Notes under the pieces: model-generated | What the model was told of the DNA's origin: nothing | The model's input: the letters and a program-made list of their open reading frames with translations, nothing else | The model's database searches: none | Translations under genes and position numbers: made by a program | Shown: piece by piece, positions 51,604 through 61,262 of the stretch | How the letters are laid out: the number at the start of each line of letters is the position of its first letter | Numbering within the stretch: position 1 is the stretch's first letter | Assembly: GCA_963748075.1 (NCBI GenBank) | Contig: CAVVHQ010000043.1 | Coordinates: 1-64,000, forward strand | From: VRUE01 sp963748075 | GTDB lineage: Bacteria; Actinomycetota; Thermoleophilia; Solirubrobacterales; 70-9 | Length of the DNA: 64,000 bases | Direction: 5' to 3'

Positions 51604-54337
51604 TCAGCGGCTGGGGGAGCCGCGGCGGCGCAGCGCCCAGCGGCGCAGCTCGTCCGAGCCCCAGACGGCGAACGGGAAGGCGGCGAGGACGGCCAGGTAG
51701 GGCGGCTCGATCGCCGCGGTGCCGAACAGGCCCTGCAGCGGCGGCAGGTAGATCAGCGCCGCGGCGAAGGCCAGCTCGAAGGCGATCCCCCAGAGCAGCA
51801 GCGGATTGGAGAAGGGGCCGATCTGCCACAGCGACGCCCGGCTGGTGCGGGCGGCAAAGGCGGTGCCGACCTGGCAGGCGGTGATCCCGGCGAAGCTCAT
51901 CGTCGTCGCCGCCAGGTAGTCATCGTGCAGGGCGCTGCCGGCACCGGTCGGGTCGCCGGGCGACCAGCCGGCGGTGCCGAGGACGAGGAAGAAGCCGCCC
52001 AGCACCAGCGCCGCCTCCAGCAGGCCGAGCCAGAGCCAGGCGCGGGTCAGCATCTCGCCGCTGACGATGCTCTCGCGGCGCGGGCGCGGCGGCCGCTCGA
52101 GGATGCCGGGCTCTGCCGGCTCGCGCCCCAGGGCGAGCGCCGGCAGAGTCTCGGTGCCGAGGTCGATGGCGAGGATCTGGAGTGCCGTCAGCGGCAGCGG
52201 GATCGAGCCGCCGGAGAGCGGCGAAGAGGAGGAAGGGGACGACCTCGGGGGTGAGGTGGGCGAAGATGTAGACGATGAACTTGCGGATGTTCTCGTAGAC
52301 GACCCGGCCCTCCTCGATCGCGGCGACGATCGAGGAGAAGTCGTCGTCGGCGAGCACCATCGTCGCCGTCTCGCGCGCCACCTCGGTCCCCGATTCCCCC
52401 ATCGCGACGCCGATGTCGGCGCGGCGCAGGGCCGGGGCGTCGTTGACGCCGTCGCCGGTCATCGCCACCGTGTGGCCCTCGGACTCGAGCGCTTCGACCA
52501 GGTGAAGCTTGGTCTCCGGGTTGCTGCGGGCGACGATCAGCTCCGGCGTCCCGGCGAGCAGCCGGTCGAGCCGCGGCTCGGGCATCGCCTCGACCTCGGC
52601 GCCGCTGAGCACGACCGGCGCCTCGCCGACGATGCCCGCCTCGCGGGCGACCGCGGTCGCGGTCAGGCCGTGGTCGCCGGTGACGACGACGATCCGCACC
52701 CCGGCCTCCCGGCAGCGCGCCACCGAGCCGGTCACCTCGGGCCGCAGCGGGTCCTCGAGGACGATCAGCCCGACGAAGCTCAGCTCCGCCTCGGCGCCCT
52801 CCCGCTCCGCCGCGGGCGCCTCGACTTGGCGCTCGGCGAAGCCGAGCACCCGCATGCCGCCGCGGGCGTAGGAATCGAAGGCCGCCTCGACCGTCGCCCG
52901 GTCGGCGGCGCCGAGCGGGCGGTCGCCGTCGCGCCCGCGGATCGACCCGCAGCGCTCCAGCAGCTCCAGCGGCGCGCCCTTGGTGTGGTACCAGAAGTGG
53001 CCGTCGGGCTCGCGGTCGAGCGTCGTCATCCGCTTCAGTCGCGAGTCGAAGTGGAAGAGCCCGCGGCGAACCGTGTCGCGGTCGGCCTGCGTCGACTCGA
53101 CGTCCTCCCCCAGCTCCGCGGCGGCGACCAGGAGGGCGCTCTCGCCGGGGTCGCCGTGCCGCCGCCAGCCGTCGGCCGCGCGGTGGACGGCGGCGTTGTT
53201 GCAGCGCAGCGCGGTCCGTAGCAGCGCCGAGAACGGCTCGCGCCCGGCCGCGGGCGCCGCGTCCTGGCCGGGGCGCAGCTCCTCCCCCTCGGCCCAGAGC
53301 GCCCGCACGCTCATCCGCCCCTCGGTCAGGGTGCCGGTCTTGTCGGTGCAGATGACGTCGGTCGAGCCCAGCGTCTCGACCGCGGTCAGCCGCTTGACCA
53401 GCGCCCGGCGGCGGGCCATCCGCCGCACCCCGACCGCCAGCGCCAGGGTGATCGTCGGCAGCAGGCCCTCGGGCACGTTGGCGACCAGCAAACCGATCGC
53501 GAAGGTGACCGAGTCGCCCAGCGAGAGGCCGGCGATCGTCGTGCCGACCGCGAAGAAGACGAGGCCGGCGGCGACCGCGACCGCGGCGATCAGCAGAGCG
53601 ACGCGGTTGACCTGCACCTGCAGCGGGCTGGCTTCGGCGCGAACCCGCTGCGAGAGGGCGGCGATCCGGCCGAGCTGCGTCGCCATCCCGGTCGCGTAGA
53701 CGACCGCCTCGGCCTCGCCGCCGGTGCAGAGCGTGCCGGAGAAGACGAGGTCCTCGGACTCAAGCGGCGAGGCCGCCGGGCGGCCGCGGGTCGCGGTGCG
53801 GGCGACCGGCTGCGACTCGCCGGTAAGCGGCGAGGCGTCGACCTCGATCGCGCCGTCGATCAGCCGCGCGTCAGCGGAGAGCCGGTCGCCCTCGCCGATC
53901 AGCAGCAGGTCGCCCGGCACCAGCTCTGCGACTTCGACCTCGACCGTCTCTTTCCCGCGCCGTACCCGCGCCCGCGGCGGCAGGTACTCGCGCAGCGCCT
54001 CGGTGGCCCGCTCCGCCTGCAGCTCCTGGGCGAAGGCGAAGACGGCGTTGAGGACGATCACCGCGACGATCGCCGCCGCCAGGGCGAGGATCCCGGTGGC
54101 GGCGGCAAGCGCCGCGGCGACCCAGAGCAGCAGCGCCAGCGGGTGGGTGAACTGCAGCCCCAGGTCGCGGAGGTGGCTCGGCCCCCGGCGCCGCTCGATC
54201 TCGTTCGGCCCGTGCTGCTCGAGCCGCCGGCTCGCCTCGCGCGAGGAGAGGCCGGAGCGGCTCGTCCCCAGATGCCTGAAGATCAGATCGAGCCTCTCCT
54301 CGGGGTCGAAGCGCTCGCTGGTCTCGGGCCCGGGCAG
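51604..54337 (-). pseudogene. P-type cation ATPase (type II) with frameshift and unclear start
   Basis: Full-length ATPase content is present: N-terminal cation domain (EERLDLIFRHLG, HGPNEIERRRGP), TGES in LTGESQPVA, the M4 motif VANVPEGLLPTITLAL, phosphorylation site CTDKTGTLTEG, and hinge MTGDGVNDAPALRRAD. The C-terminal helices lie in another frame: one surplus base near 52216 shifts them, and the true end is at 51604. The conserved N-terminal domain extends above the GTG at 54061 with no ATG, GTG or TTG in frame; only a CTG at 54337 is available. Na/K- or Ca-type transport is inferred from PEGLL. Either a degraded gene or read errors. It follows the PBP gene by 16 bases. Confidence 0.75.
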
Positions 54338-54353
54338 TCTCGGCGCCCCTATC

Positions 54354-56522
54354 TCAACCGCTCGGGCTGGCGACGCCGCCGGCGGCGGCGCCCGACGCGG
54401 GCGGCGAGGGCGCTGGCGCGGGGGCGGGCTGCGAGTCGCCTTCCGGCGACCCTTCGCCTTCCGCCCGGCCGCCTTCCGGCGACCCTTCGGCCGCGCCTTC
54501 TTCGCCTTCGCCCCCGCCTTCTTCGAACCCTTCTTCGTAGCCTTCGCCTTCTTCGTAGCCTCCTTCGCCTTCGCCCGAGTAGCCCGAGGAGCCGCTGGTG
54601 TGGCCGCCGTGCAGCCCCGACAGCGAAGGCAGGCTCGCGGGCGTCGGGAACTCGGGGCAGTCGCCGGCCGTGGCCGATTCCATGAAGGTGCGCCAGATCG
54701 GCCCCGCGGTCGTGCCGCCGTAGCCGGTCGCTTCGCGCGACTGCGGGTGGCCGACCCAGACCGCGGTGGAGTACAGCGGCGTGTAGCCGACGAACCAGGC
54801 GTCCGACTCGCCCTCCGAGGTGCCGGTCTTACCTGCCGCGGCCGAGCAGCCGATCGAGGTGTAGCCGGCGCCGGTGCCGTGGGTGATCACGCCCTCCAGC
54901 AGCTGGGTGACCTCGTAGGCCTCCCCTTCGGTGAGGACGCGGTCGCCGGAGTCGGGACTCGGTTCGTCGACCTTGCCGGTGGGGAACTCGACCCGGCCGA
55001 TCGCGGTCGGGTCGTGGTGGATGCCGCCGTTCGCCAGGGTCGCGTAGGCGTCGGCCATTTCCAGCGGGGTGACACCGACGGCGAGTCCGCCGATCGCCTC
55101 CGCCGGGACCGATTCGAGCGGCGCTTCGATCCCCATCTGCTGCGCGGTGTGGGTGACGTGCTCGGACCCGACGTCGAGGTCGAGCTGGGCGAAGACGGCG
55201 TTGACCGAGCCCCAGGTGGCGCTGGCGAGCGACATCGTGCCCCCGCCCGGCTCGGCGTTGTTGACGGTCCAGGTGCCGCCGCCCGGCAGCGACAGCGTCC
55301 GCGGCGCGGTGCCGTCGTAGTAGGTGCTCTGGGGGTCGACGCCCTGCTTGATCGCGGTGGCCAGGACGAAGGTCTTGAACGAGGAGCCGGGCTGGCGGTG
55401 CGCCTGCCAGGCGTAGTTGAATTCGCTTTCTTCGGCGGAGCCTTCGGTCGAGGCGAGGGCGACGATCTCCCCGTTGGAGGGGTCGACCGAGGCGAGGCCG
55501 GCGGCCGGGCCGCCTTCGGGGTAGCAGACACCGCAGGAGTCGACCGCTTCCTGCGCCCGTTCCTGCAGCTCGGGGACGATCGTCGTGTAGGCCTTGAGGC
55601 CGCCGTAGCGGACCGTGTTGAGCCCGTATTTGTCGATCAGCTCCTGCTCCACCAGGTCGAACAGGAAGGGGTCGCGGATCACCCGGTACTTGCGGCCGGG
55701 GTTGAGCCCGAGGCCCTTGCGGACCGCCTTGCGGTATTCGGAGGGGGTGATGTAGCCCTGGTCCGCCATCGCTTCGAGCACCTGGTTGCGGCGCTTCAGC
55801 GCGGCGTGCGGGTCGAGGAAGGGGTTGTATTCGGAGGGCGCCTGCGGCAGGCCGGCGATCATCGCCGCCTCGGTCAGGGTGAGGTCGCGGGCCGGCTTGC
55901 CGTAGTAGGTCTGCGCCGCCGCCTCGGCGCCGACCGCGGTCTCCCCTTCGACCGTCCCGTAGGGCGCGGTGTTGAGGTAGGCGGTGAGAATCCACTGCTT
56001 GGAGTGCGCTTCCTCCTCCTCGAAGGCGAGGTGGCTTTCGATCAGCTTGCGCCTGATCGTCTCTTCGGGGTCGCGGATGTAGAGGTTGCGGACCAGCTGC
56101 TGGGTGATGGTCGAGGCGCCCTGCACGGGCTTGCCTCCGGCCAGCAGGTCCTTCCAGGCGGCGCGGGCGATCCCGGCCGGGTCGATCGCGCCGTGCTCGA
56201 AGAAGTTGCGGTCCTCGATCGCGACCGTCGCGTATCTGAGGCTCTGGGGAAGCGACCGCGACGGGACCGGCTGGCGGATGCTGCTGGCGCGGATGAAGCC
56301 GATCAGGCTGCCGTCGGCCGCGTAGATCGCCGAGGAGCGCCCCCTCTGTACGGGCTTCAGGCTGGAGAGCGGCGGCGCCGAGTCGTAGACGTCGACCGCC
56401 CAGCTCGCCGCGAAGCCGCCGGCGACCGCCGTCGCGCAGGCGACCGCGACTGCGGCGATCAGCAGCTTCTTCCAGGTCGAGCCATGCGACCTGCGTCGTC
56501 GCCTGCGGGTTCGGCGCGCCAT
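54354..56522 (-). CDS. class A penicillin-binding protein (PBP1A/PonA-like)
   Basis: The 722-residue bifunctional enzyme has a basic cytoplasmic start and one helix. The GT51 transglycosylase follows with ATVAIEDRNFFEHGAID and GASTITQQLVRNLY. The transpeptidase has the S-x-x-K in QPGSSFKTF, SVN in TWGSVNAVF, and KTG in AAGKTGTSE. It polymerises and cross-links peptidoglycan. The tail after about residue 640 is Gly/Glu-rich and then Pro/Ala-rich, low complexity and probably wall-spanning or a binding site for partners. It precedes the broken ATPase on the same strand. Confidence 0.93.
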   Translation of the reverse strand: MARRTRRRRRRSHGSTWKKLLIAAVAVACATAVAGGFAASWAVDVYDSAPPLSSLKPVQRGRSSAIYAADGSLIGFIRASSIRQPVPSRSLPQSLRYATVAIEDRNFFEHGAIDPAGIARAAWKDLLAGGKPVQGASTITQQLVRNLYIRDPEETIRRKLIESHLAFEEEEAHSKQWILTAYLNTAPYGTVEGETAVGAEAAAQTYYGKPARDLTLTEAAMIAGLPQAPSEYNPFLDPHAALKRRNQVLEAMADQGYITPSEYRKAVRKGLGLNPGRKYRVIRDPFLFDLVEQELIDKYGLNTVRYGGLKAYTTIVPELQERAQEAVDSCGVCYPEGGPAAGLASVDPSNGEIVALASTEGSAEESEFNYAWQAHRQPGSSFKTFVLATAIKQGVDPQSTYYDGTAPRTLSLPGGGTWTVNNAEPGGGTMSLASATWGSVNAVFAQLDLDVGSEHVTHTAQQMGIEAPLESVPAEAIGGLAVGVTPLEMADAYATLANGGIHHDPTAIGRVEFPTGKVDEPSPDSGDRVLTEGEAYEVTQLLEGVITHGTGAGYTSIGCSAAAGKTGTSEGESDAWFVGYTPLYSTAVWVGHPQSREATGYGGTTAGPIWRTFMESATAGDCPEFPTPASLPSLSGLHGGHTSGSSGYSGEGEGGYEEGEGYEEGFEEGGGEGEEGAAEGSPEGGRAEGEGSPEGDSQPAPAPAPSPPASGAAAGGVASPSG

Positions 56523-56607
56523 CGGATCGAAACTCTAAAGAGGCCGGCTGGCCGGGATTTTCGGCCGCGCCGAGCGCAACTTCGCGTGCGCAGCGGGCGG
56601 AACCGAC

Positions 56608-56776
56608 CTCAGAACCCATCTCAAAACCCCCGCGCACGCCTGGCGGCGGCGGACCGGCGCGGTGCGGCGTCCTCGGTCGGCCAAATAGGGCAAGGCTATT
56701 TGGCCTCCCTGCGTCCTTGCCCCGCTTGGTCCGGCGCTCGCCAGCCGCACACGCGGAGTTCGAGATGGGTTCTCAG
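56608..56776. repeat. long inverted repeat with terminator stem downstream of the hydrolase gene
   Basis: The outer arms CTCAGAACCCATCTC (56608-56622) and GAGATGGGTTCTCAG (56762-56776) pair at 14 of 15. Within them GGCCAAATAG (56679-56688) and CTATTTGGCC (56696-56705) form a perfect 10-base stem with loop GGCAAGG. It covers the stop of the hydrolase gene and the leader of the PBP gene, so it may terminate one and structure the leader of the other. Confidence 0.6.
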
Positions 56777-57669
56777 GCGGCCGCCCTGAACATCGCTCGC
56801 CACTCGTCCTGGTCGAATTGGGCCGGCTCGGTCTCGCGAAGGAAGCGTTCGAGCACCGCGATGAAGCGACCGGGGGCCTCGAGCTGGGGGAGGTGGCCGA
56901 CGTCCTCGAAGACCTCCAGGCCGCTGCCCGGGATCTGCCGGTGGGCGTCCTCGCCGTGATGGGCGGGGATGATCGAGTCGCGGGCGCCCCAGACGATCAG
57001 CACCGGCAGCAGCTCGGCCAGGTAGAGGCGATCGGTGGCGTCGACCCGCTGCCCACGGGTGCCGATCACGGAGTGCAGGGTCGCGAGGAAGGCGGCGCGG
57101 CGCTCCGGGTCGGTCAGCGAGCCATAGCCGCGCAGGACCTCGGCGACGTCGGCGTTGGGGCGAAGGCCGATCGCGGCGAGGGCGCGGCCGACCGGCCCGC
57201 CGACCCGCTCCCCGATCGCGGCCGTGATGGTGATGAAGATGTCGGCGCCGGGGAGCGCCGCGGCGCGCAGGACCGGGCTGACCTCGGGACCGAGGCCGCC
57301 GCTGGAGACCAGCACCAGGCGTTCGGTCATCTCCGGGAACTGGTAGGCGAGCTGCATCGCGACGCCGCCGCCCAGCGAGTGCCCGACCAGGGTGGCGCGG
57401 TCGTGGCCGAGCGCGACCAGCAGGTCGCGCAGGCCGGCTGCCATCGCGCCGATCGAGTAATCGCCGCCGCCCGGCGCCGAGGCGCCGTGGCCCGGCAGGT
57501 CGGGGGCGATCACGGTGTGGTGGCGGGCCAGCGGCTCGATCACCTCGCACCAGTTGTCGCAGTCGCCGGCGATCCCGTGGATCAGCAGCAGCACCGAGCC
57601 CTCCCCGGCCTCCGCATAGGTGACGGGACGGCCGTGGACGGTGGCGGTCTTCATCTGTATCTCGGTCAT
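56773..57669 (-). CDS. alpha/beta hydrolase
   Basis: The 298-residue enzyme has the alpha/beta hydrolase core: LLLIHGIAGDCDNW (oxyanion strand), VIAPDLPGHGASAP, the nucleophile elbow VGHSLGGGVAMQLA, the acid in VLIVWGARDSIIP, and the His in FEDVGHLPQLEAP. It is an esterase, lipase or C-C hydrolase of unknown substrate. The start is ATG at 57669 (MTEIQMKTATVHG). It is divergent from the glyoxalase gene and ends inside a long inverted repeat. Confidence 0.9.
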   Translation of the reverse strand: MTEIQMKTATVHGRPVTYAEAGEGSVLLLIHGIAGDCDNWCEVIEPLARHHTVIAPDLPGHGASAPGGGDYSIGAMAAGLRDLLVALGHDRATLVGHSLGGGVAMQLAYQFPEMTERLVLVSSGGLGPEVSPVLRAAALPGADIFITITAAIGERVGGPVGRALAAIGLRPNADVAEVLRGYGSLTDPERRAAFLATLHSVIGTRGQRVDATDRLYLAELLPVLIVWGARDSIIPAHHGEDAHRQIPGSGLEVFEDVGHLPQLEAPGRFIAVLERFLRETEPAQFDQDEWRAMFRAAA

Positions 57670-57755
57670 CGCGACCACAATTATGCCTGAGACGCCGGCC
57701 GGTTACCGTGGGAACTACTGATTCGGGGACGGTAGCCTTCCCCCGCAGCCCTCCG

Positions 57756-58133
57756 ATGACCAGCTTCCTGCACACCTGCTACCGGATCGGCGAGATCGAT
57801 CGCTCGGTCGCCTTCTACGAGAAGCTCGGCTTCGAGGAGGTCAGGCGGATGCCGATCGGCGACGAGGCGGTCAACGTCTTCATGGCCCTGCCGGGCGAGG
57901 ACCCGCGCCTCGAGCTGACCTACAACCACGGCGTCACCGGCTACGAGCACGGCACCGGCTACAACCACATCGCCCTCGCCGTCGACGACCTCGACGCCAC
58001 CCTGGAGCAGCTCGCCTCGCAGGGGGTCGAGCCGGAGAAGCCCCCCTACCGCCCGGGAGGCCGCACCGAGGGCCACCGGATCGCCTTCGTCCGCGACCCG
58101 GACGGCTACCGGATCGAGCTGATCGGCGAGTAG
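57756..58133 (+). CDS. gloA: glyoxalase I / VOC-family metalloenzyme
   Basis: The 125-residue protein matches lactoylglutathione lyase: HTCYRIGEIDRSVAFYEKLGF at the start, then LELTYNHG and YNHIALAVDDLDATLEQL, and the C-terminal FVRDPDGYRIELIGE with the metal Glu. Four metal ligands (His, Glu, His, Glu) are in place. Actinobacteria lack glutathione, so the thiol cofactor may be mycothiol; this is an inference. ATG at 57756. Confidence 0.87.
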   Translation: MTSFLHTCYRIGEIDRSVAFYEKLGFEEVRRMPIGDEAVNVFMALPGEDPRLELTYNHGVTGYEHGTGYNHIALAVDDLDATLEQLASQGVEPEKPPYRPGGRTEGHRIAFVRDPDGYRIELIGE

Positions 58134-58198
58134 GCGCTTGACGCGGCCTCGCGCCGGAGCGATCCTTGGGCGACGGCATCCACAGAGAGGAGATGGCA

Positions 58199-58564
58199 AT
58201 GATCTGCGCGCTCACCGTCCGCAAGCTGAAGCCGGGCACGTATGAGCAGTTCCGCGATGCGTTCATGGCTGATTTTCGCGACACCCCGCCCGAGGGCTTC
58301 GTTCGCTTCGACATGCTGCGCAACGCCGAGGACCCCGACGAGGTGATCTCGTTCGGCTTCTTCGACGGCAGCGTCGAGCAGCTGCGCGACGTCGCGGCGA
58401 AAGAGGGCTACGCGGAGCAGCTCGAGCGGGTCGCCCCGTTCGTCGAGTCGGTCGGTTCCGACGGGCTCTACGAGATCGTCCGAGGAGGCAGCTTGAGCGG
58501 ACCATCCCTTCGTCGTCGGTCGGCCGACGGGCTCTACGAGATCGTCGAGGAGCGCACCGCTTGA
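58199..58564 (+). CDS. dimeric alpha-beta barrel protein (ABM-like) with C-terminal duplication
   Basis: The 121-residue product resembles antibiotic-biosynthesis-monooxygenase/EthD-like ferredoxin folds: ICALTVRKLKPGTYEQFRDAF, VRFDMLRNAEDPDEVISFGFFDG. The C-terminus contains a 66-base tandem duplication: SDGLYEIV at about residue 88 and ADGLYEIV 22 residues later. A surplus C at 58481 in the first copy bypasses what would be an earlier stop (DGLYEIVEEAA then TGA). The ribosome site GAGAGGAG precedes; ATG at 58193 is an alternative start. Confidence 0.7.
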   Translation: MICALTVRKLKPGTYEQFRDAFMADFRDTPPEGFVRFDMLRNAEDPDEVISFGFFDGSVEQLRDVAAKEGYAEQLERVAPFVESVGSDGLYEIVRGGSLSGPSLRRRSADGLYEIVEERTA

Positions 58565-58666
58565 GCTGAACCCGCCACCCCTTGATTCGTCCGCCGAGGC
58601 CGGCGTTAGGGTCCGGCGAGCAAGTTTCGGATTGGAGAGACGAGCTTGGACGAGGAGGGGGAGAAC

Positions 58667-59023
58667 GTGAAACTCGTGATCGGCATCGTGCGGCCTGAGA
58701 AGGCCAACGACGTGTTGGAAGCGCTCTACCGCGCCGAAGTGCGAGGGGTATCGATCAGCCGCGTCGAGGGCCACGGCGGCGAGCTGGAGCGGGTCGAGAC
58801 CTACCGCGGGACGACGGTGAAGATGGGTCTCTCCGACAAGGCCCGCTTCGAGGTCGCCGTCTCCGAGTCGTTCGTGCAGCCGACGATCGAGGCGCTCTGC
58901 GACGGGGCGCGCACCGGCGAGGTCGGCGACGGCAAGATCTTCGTCGTGCCGCTCGAGCAGGCGGTCCGCATCCGCACCGGCGAGTCCGACGAGGCCGCCG
59001 TGACCCCGGTGGCGCACCGGTGA
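58667..59023 (+). CDS. P-II family nitrogen regulatory protein (GlnK-like)
   Basis: The 118-residue protein (GTG start after GAGGAGGGGGA) matches P-II: KLVIGIVRPEKANDVLEALYRA at the start, the T-loop with YRGTT, and the B-loop region TGEVGDGKIFVVPLEQAVRIRTGE. It senses 2-oxoglutarate and ATP/ADP and controls the partner Amt by plugging it. The Tyr-51 that is uridylylated or adenylylated in other P-II proteins is Val here (YRGTTV). The stop overlaps the amt start by four bases. Confidence 0.88.
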   Translation: MKLVIGIVRPEKANDVLEALYRAEVRGVSISRVEGHGGELERVETYRGTTVKMGLSDKARFEVAVSESFVQPTIEALCDGARTGEVGDGKIFVVPLEQAVRIRTGESDEAAVTPVAHR

Positions 59024-60324
59024 GCGTGCTCGGCGCAGTCCTGCCGCTCGCCCAGGTCGACACCGGCGACACCGCCTGGATGCTCACCTCGACCGCGCTG
59101 GTCCTGCTGATGACGATCGGCCTCGGCCTCTTCTACGCCGGCCTGGTGCGGGCGAAGAGCACGCTCAACACCTTCATGATGTGCGTCTCGGCGATGGCGA
59201 TCGGCGGCGTCACCTGGGCGCTGCTCGGCTACTCGCTCGCCTTCGACGGCGAAGCGGCGCTGCTCGGCGGGCTCGACCACGTCGCCCTGAACGGCGTCGG
59301 CTTCGAGCCGCGCGAAGGCGGCACGATCCCGGCCCTGGTCTTCATGGCCTTCCAGGGGACGTTCTGCATCATCACCGTGGCGCTGGTCTCCGGCGCCGTG
59401 GTCGAGCGGATGCGCTTCGGCGCCTGGATGGTCTTCGCGGCCCTCTGGTCGGTGCTGGTCTACGCGGTGCTCGCCCACTGGGCCTTCGGCGGCGGCTGGC
59501 TGGCCGGGCAGGGCCTGCTCGACTTCGCCGGCGGCGTCCCGGTCGAGATGGGCTCGGGCTTCGCCGCCCTGGCGGCGGCGCTGGTCGTCGGCCAGCGCAA
59601 GGACTACGGGCGGCAGGCGCTGCTGCCGCACAACGCGGTCTACGTCCTGCTCGGCGCCGGCCTGCTCTGGTTCGGCTGGTTCGGCTTCAACGGCGGCAGC
59701 GGCCTCTCGGCCGGCAACTCGAGCGTGCTCGCCTTCGTCAACACGATGCTGACGCCGGCCTGCGCGCTGCTCACCTGGTTCGCGCTCGACCTGATCCGCG
59801 GCCGGCGGGTGACCGCGATCGGCGCCGCCACCGCGATCATCGTCGGCTGCGTGCTGATCACTCCGGCGGGCGGCTTCGTCAGCCCGGGCTGGGCGATGGC
59901 GCTCGGCTTCCTCGGCGCCCTGCCCTGCTACGCGGTGATCGTCTGGCGGCCGCGCACCCGCGTCGACGAGACCCTCGACGTGCTCGCCGCGCACGGGATC
60001 GCCGGCTTCACCGGCATCCTCTTCCTCGGCCTGGTCGCCCAGATCGGCTGGAACGGGGTTGCCGACGGCCTCCTCTACGGCGACGCCGGCCAGTTCTGGT
60101 CGCAGGCGCTGGGGGCCGCGGTGGCGCCCGCCTACGCCTTCATCGCCACCTTCGCCCTGCTGAAGCTGGTCGGCGCGATCATGCCGCTGCGGGCGAGCGA
60201 GCACGAGGAGGCGGTCGGCATGGACGTCGTCTACCACGGCGAGGAGGCCTACGCGAGCGGCGAGGGCGCGATCCTCGTGCAGCCCGAGAGCGACCACGAA
60301 AGGCTGGTCGCCGAACCGAGCTAG
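59020..60324 (+). CDS. amt: ammonium transporter (Amt family)
   Basis: The 434-residue transporter has eleven helices and Amt motifs: FYAGLVRAKSTLNTFMMC, HWAFGGGWL, DFAGGVPVEMGSGFAALAAAL, WFGWFGFNGGSGLSA, and the second pore His in LAAHGIAGFTGI. The first pore His of the twin-His pair (DFAGG-x-V-V-H in AmtB) is Glu (PVE). A cytoplasmic tail follows with DVVYHGEEAY. It is coupled to the P-II gene by a GTGA overlap. GTG start. Confidence 0.92.
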   Translation: MSVLGAVLPLAQVDTGDTAWMLTSTALVLLMTIGLGLFYAGLVRAKSTLNTFMMCVSAMAIGGVTWALLGYSLAFDGEAALLGGLDHVALNGVGFEPREGGTIPALVFMAFQGTFCIITVALVSGAVVERMRFGAWMVFAALWSVLVYAVLAHWAFGGGWLAGQGLLDFAGGVPVEMGSGFAALAAALVVGQRKDYGRQALLPHNAVYVLLGAGLLWFGWFGFNGGSGLSAGNSSVLAFVNTMLTPACALLTWFALDLIRGRRVTAIGAATAIIVGCVLITPAGGFVSPGWAMALGFLGALPCYAVIVWRPRTRVDETLDVLAAHGIAGFTGILFLGLVAQIGWNGVADGLLYGDAGQFWSQALGAAVAPAYAFIATFALLKLVGAIMPLRASEHEEAVGMDVVYHGEEAYASGEGAILVQPESDHERLVAEPS

Positions 60325-60467
60325 GCGGCGCCGGCGGGAACACCTCGAGCCAGACGCCGAAAACCAAGCAGATCGGGGGATGCAGGGAGGGCGACGAGGG
60401 GAGCGCACTTGTTGGTGCGTGACCCGAGGAGACCGACCGAACCCCGATATGCGCCGGTTTGCAGGCG
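60325..60467. other. gap between amt and a convergent ABC permease
   Basis: I see no gene here. It contains CCGATATGCGCCGGT (60444-60458), an exact copy of 22342-22356, both just past the stop of minus-strand genes. No strong terminator hairpin was found. Confidence 0.4.
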
Positions 60468-61235
60468 TCAGGCCCGCAGCCGGTAGCCGCGCGAGAAAAG
60501 GCGCAGGTTGACCGCGAACAGGGTCGCGGTCGCCGCGGTCAGGGCGAGCAGGGAGAGGGCGACGCTGACTTCGCTGAAGCCGACGAAGCCGTAGCGGACC
60601 AGGTTGATCATGTAGAAGAGCGGGTTGAAGTGGGTCAGGGTCTGGAACGGCTCCGGCAGCAGGGTGGCGGAATAGAAGACGCCGCCGAGGAAGATCAGCG
60701 GCTGCAAGACGAAGGTCTGCGCGAAGGCGACGTCGTCGAACTGTTCGGCGCGGACGCCGATCAGCACGCCGAGCTGCGAGAAGAAGAAGCCGACCAGGAA
60801 GAGCGACGGGAGCAGGACTCCGACGTGGTCGACCGGCAGGTCGACCAGCAGCGAGGCGGCGATGAAGGTCAGCGCCGCGACCAGCAGGCCGCGCACGAAG
60901 CCGCCCAGCGAGAAGGCGAGCAGCAGCTGCAGCGGCGAGGCGGGCGAGGAGAGCTGGTCCTGGATCGCCCCCTGGAATTTCTGCTGGAGGATCGAGGAGG
61001 AGTTGTTGGCGAAGGAGTTGATCGAGAAGGCCATCATGATCAGGCCGGGGATCACGAAGACGACGTAGTCGATCCCGTGCAGGTCGCCGACCCGCGAGCC
61101 GAGCGCCGCGCCGAAGACCGAGATGTAGAGGAAGGTTTCCAGCAGCGGCGCGCCGATCGTCTGTTTCTTGATCTTCATGAAGCGGTTGACCTCGCGCCGC
61201 CAGAGGGTCGCGAAGCGGATCTGGGCGGCGCTCAT
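60468..61235 (-). CDS. ABC transporter permease (ABC-2/DrrB-like)
   Basis: The 255-residue permease has six helices and the ABC-2 membrane signature near the C-terminus (FVLQPLIFLGGVFYSATLLPEPFQTLTHFNPLFYMINLVRY in outline: PLIFLGGVFYSATLLP then NPLFYMINLVRY). It forms an exporter with the ATPase upstream, 64 bases away. DrrAB-type drug export or polysaccharide/lipid export is possible. ATG at 61235 follows an in-frame GTG one codon upstream. Confidence 0.88.
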   Translation of the reverse strand: MSAAQIRFATLWRREVNRFMKIKKQTIGAPLLETFLYISVFGAALGSRVGDLHGIDYVVFVIPGLIMMAFSINSFANNSSSILQQKFQGAIQDQLSSPASPLQLLLAFSLGGFVRGLLVAALTFIAASLLVDLPVDHVGVLLPSLFLVGFFFSQLGVLIGVRAEQFDDVAFAQTFVLQPLIFLGGVFYSATLLPEPFQTLTHFNPLFYMINLVRYGFVGFSEVSVALSLLALTAATATLFAVNLRLFSRGYRLRA

Positions 61236-61262
61236 CACACAGCCTCCCGCTCCGCTCCCGGC

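Noticed and set aside
53724..56789. A 1021-codon open frame on the plus strand
   Set aside because: Antisense to the P-type ATPase and PBP genes, Arg/Gly-rich without motifs.
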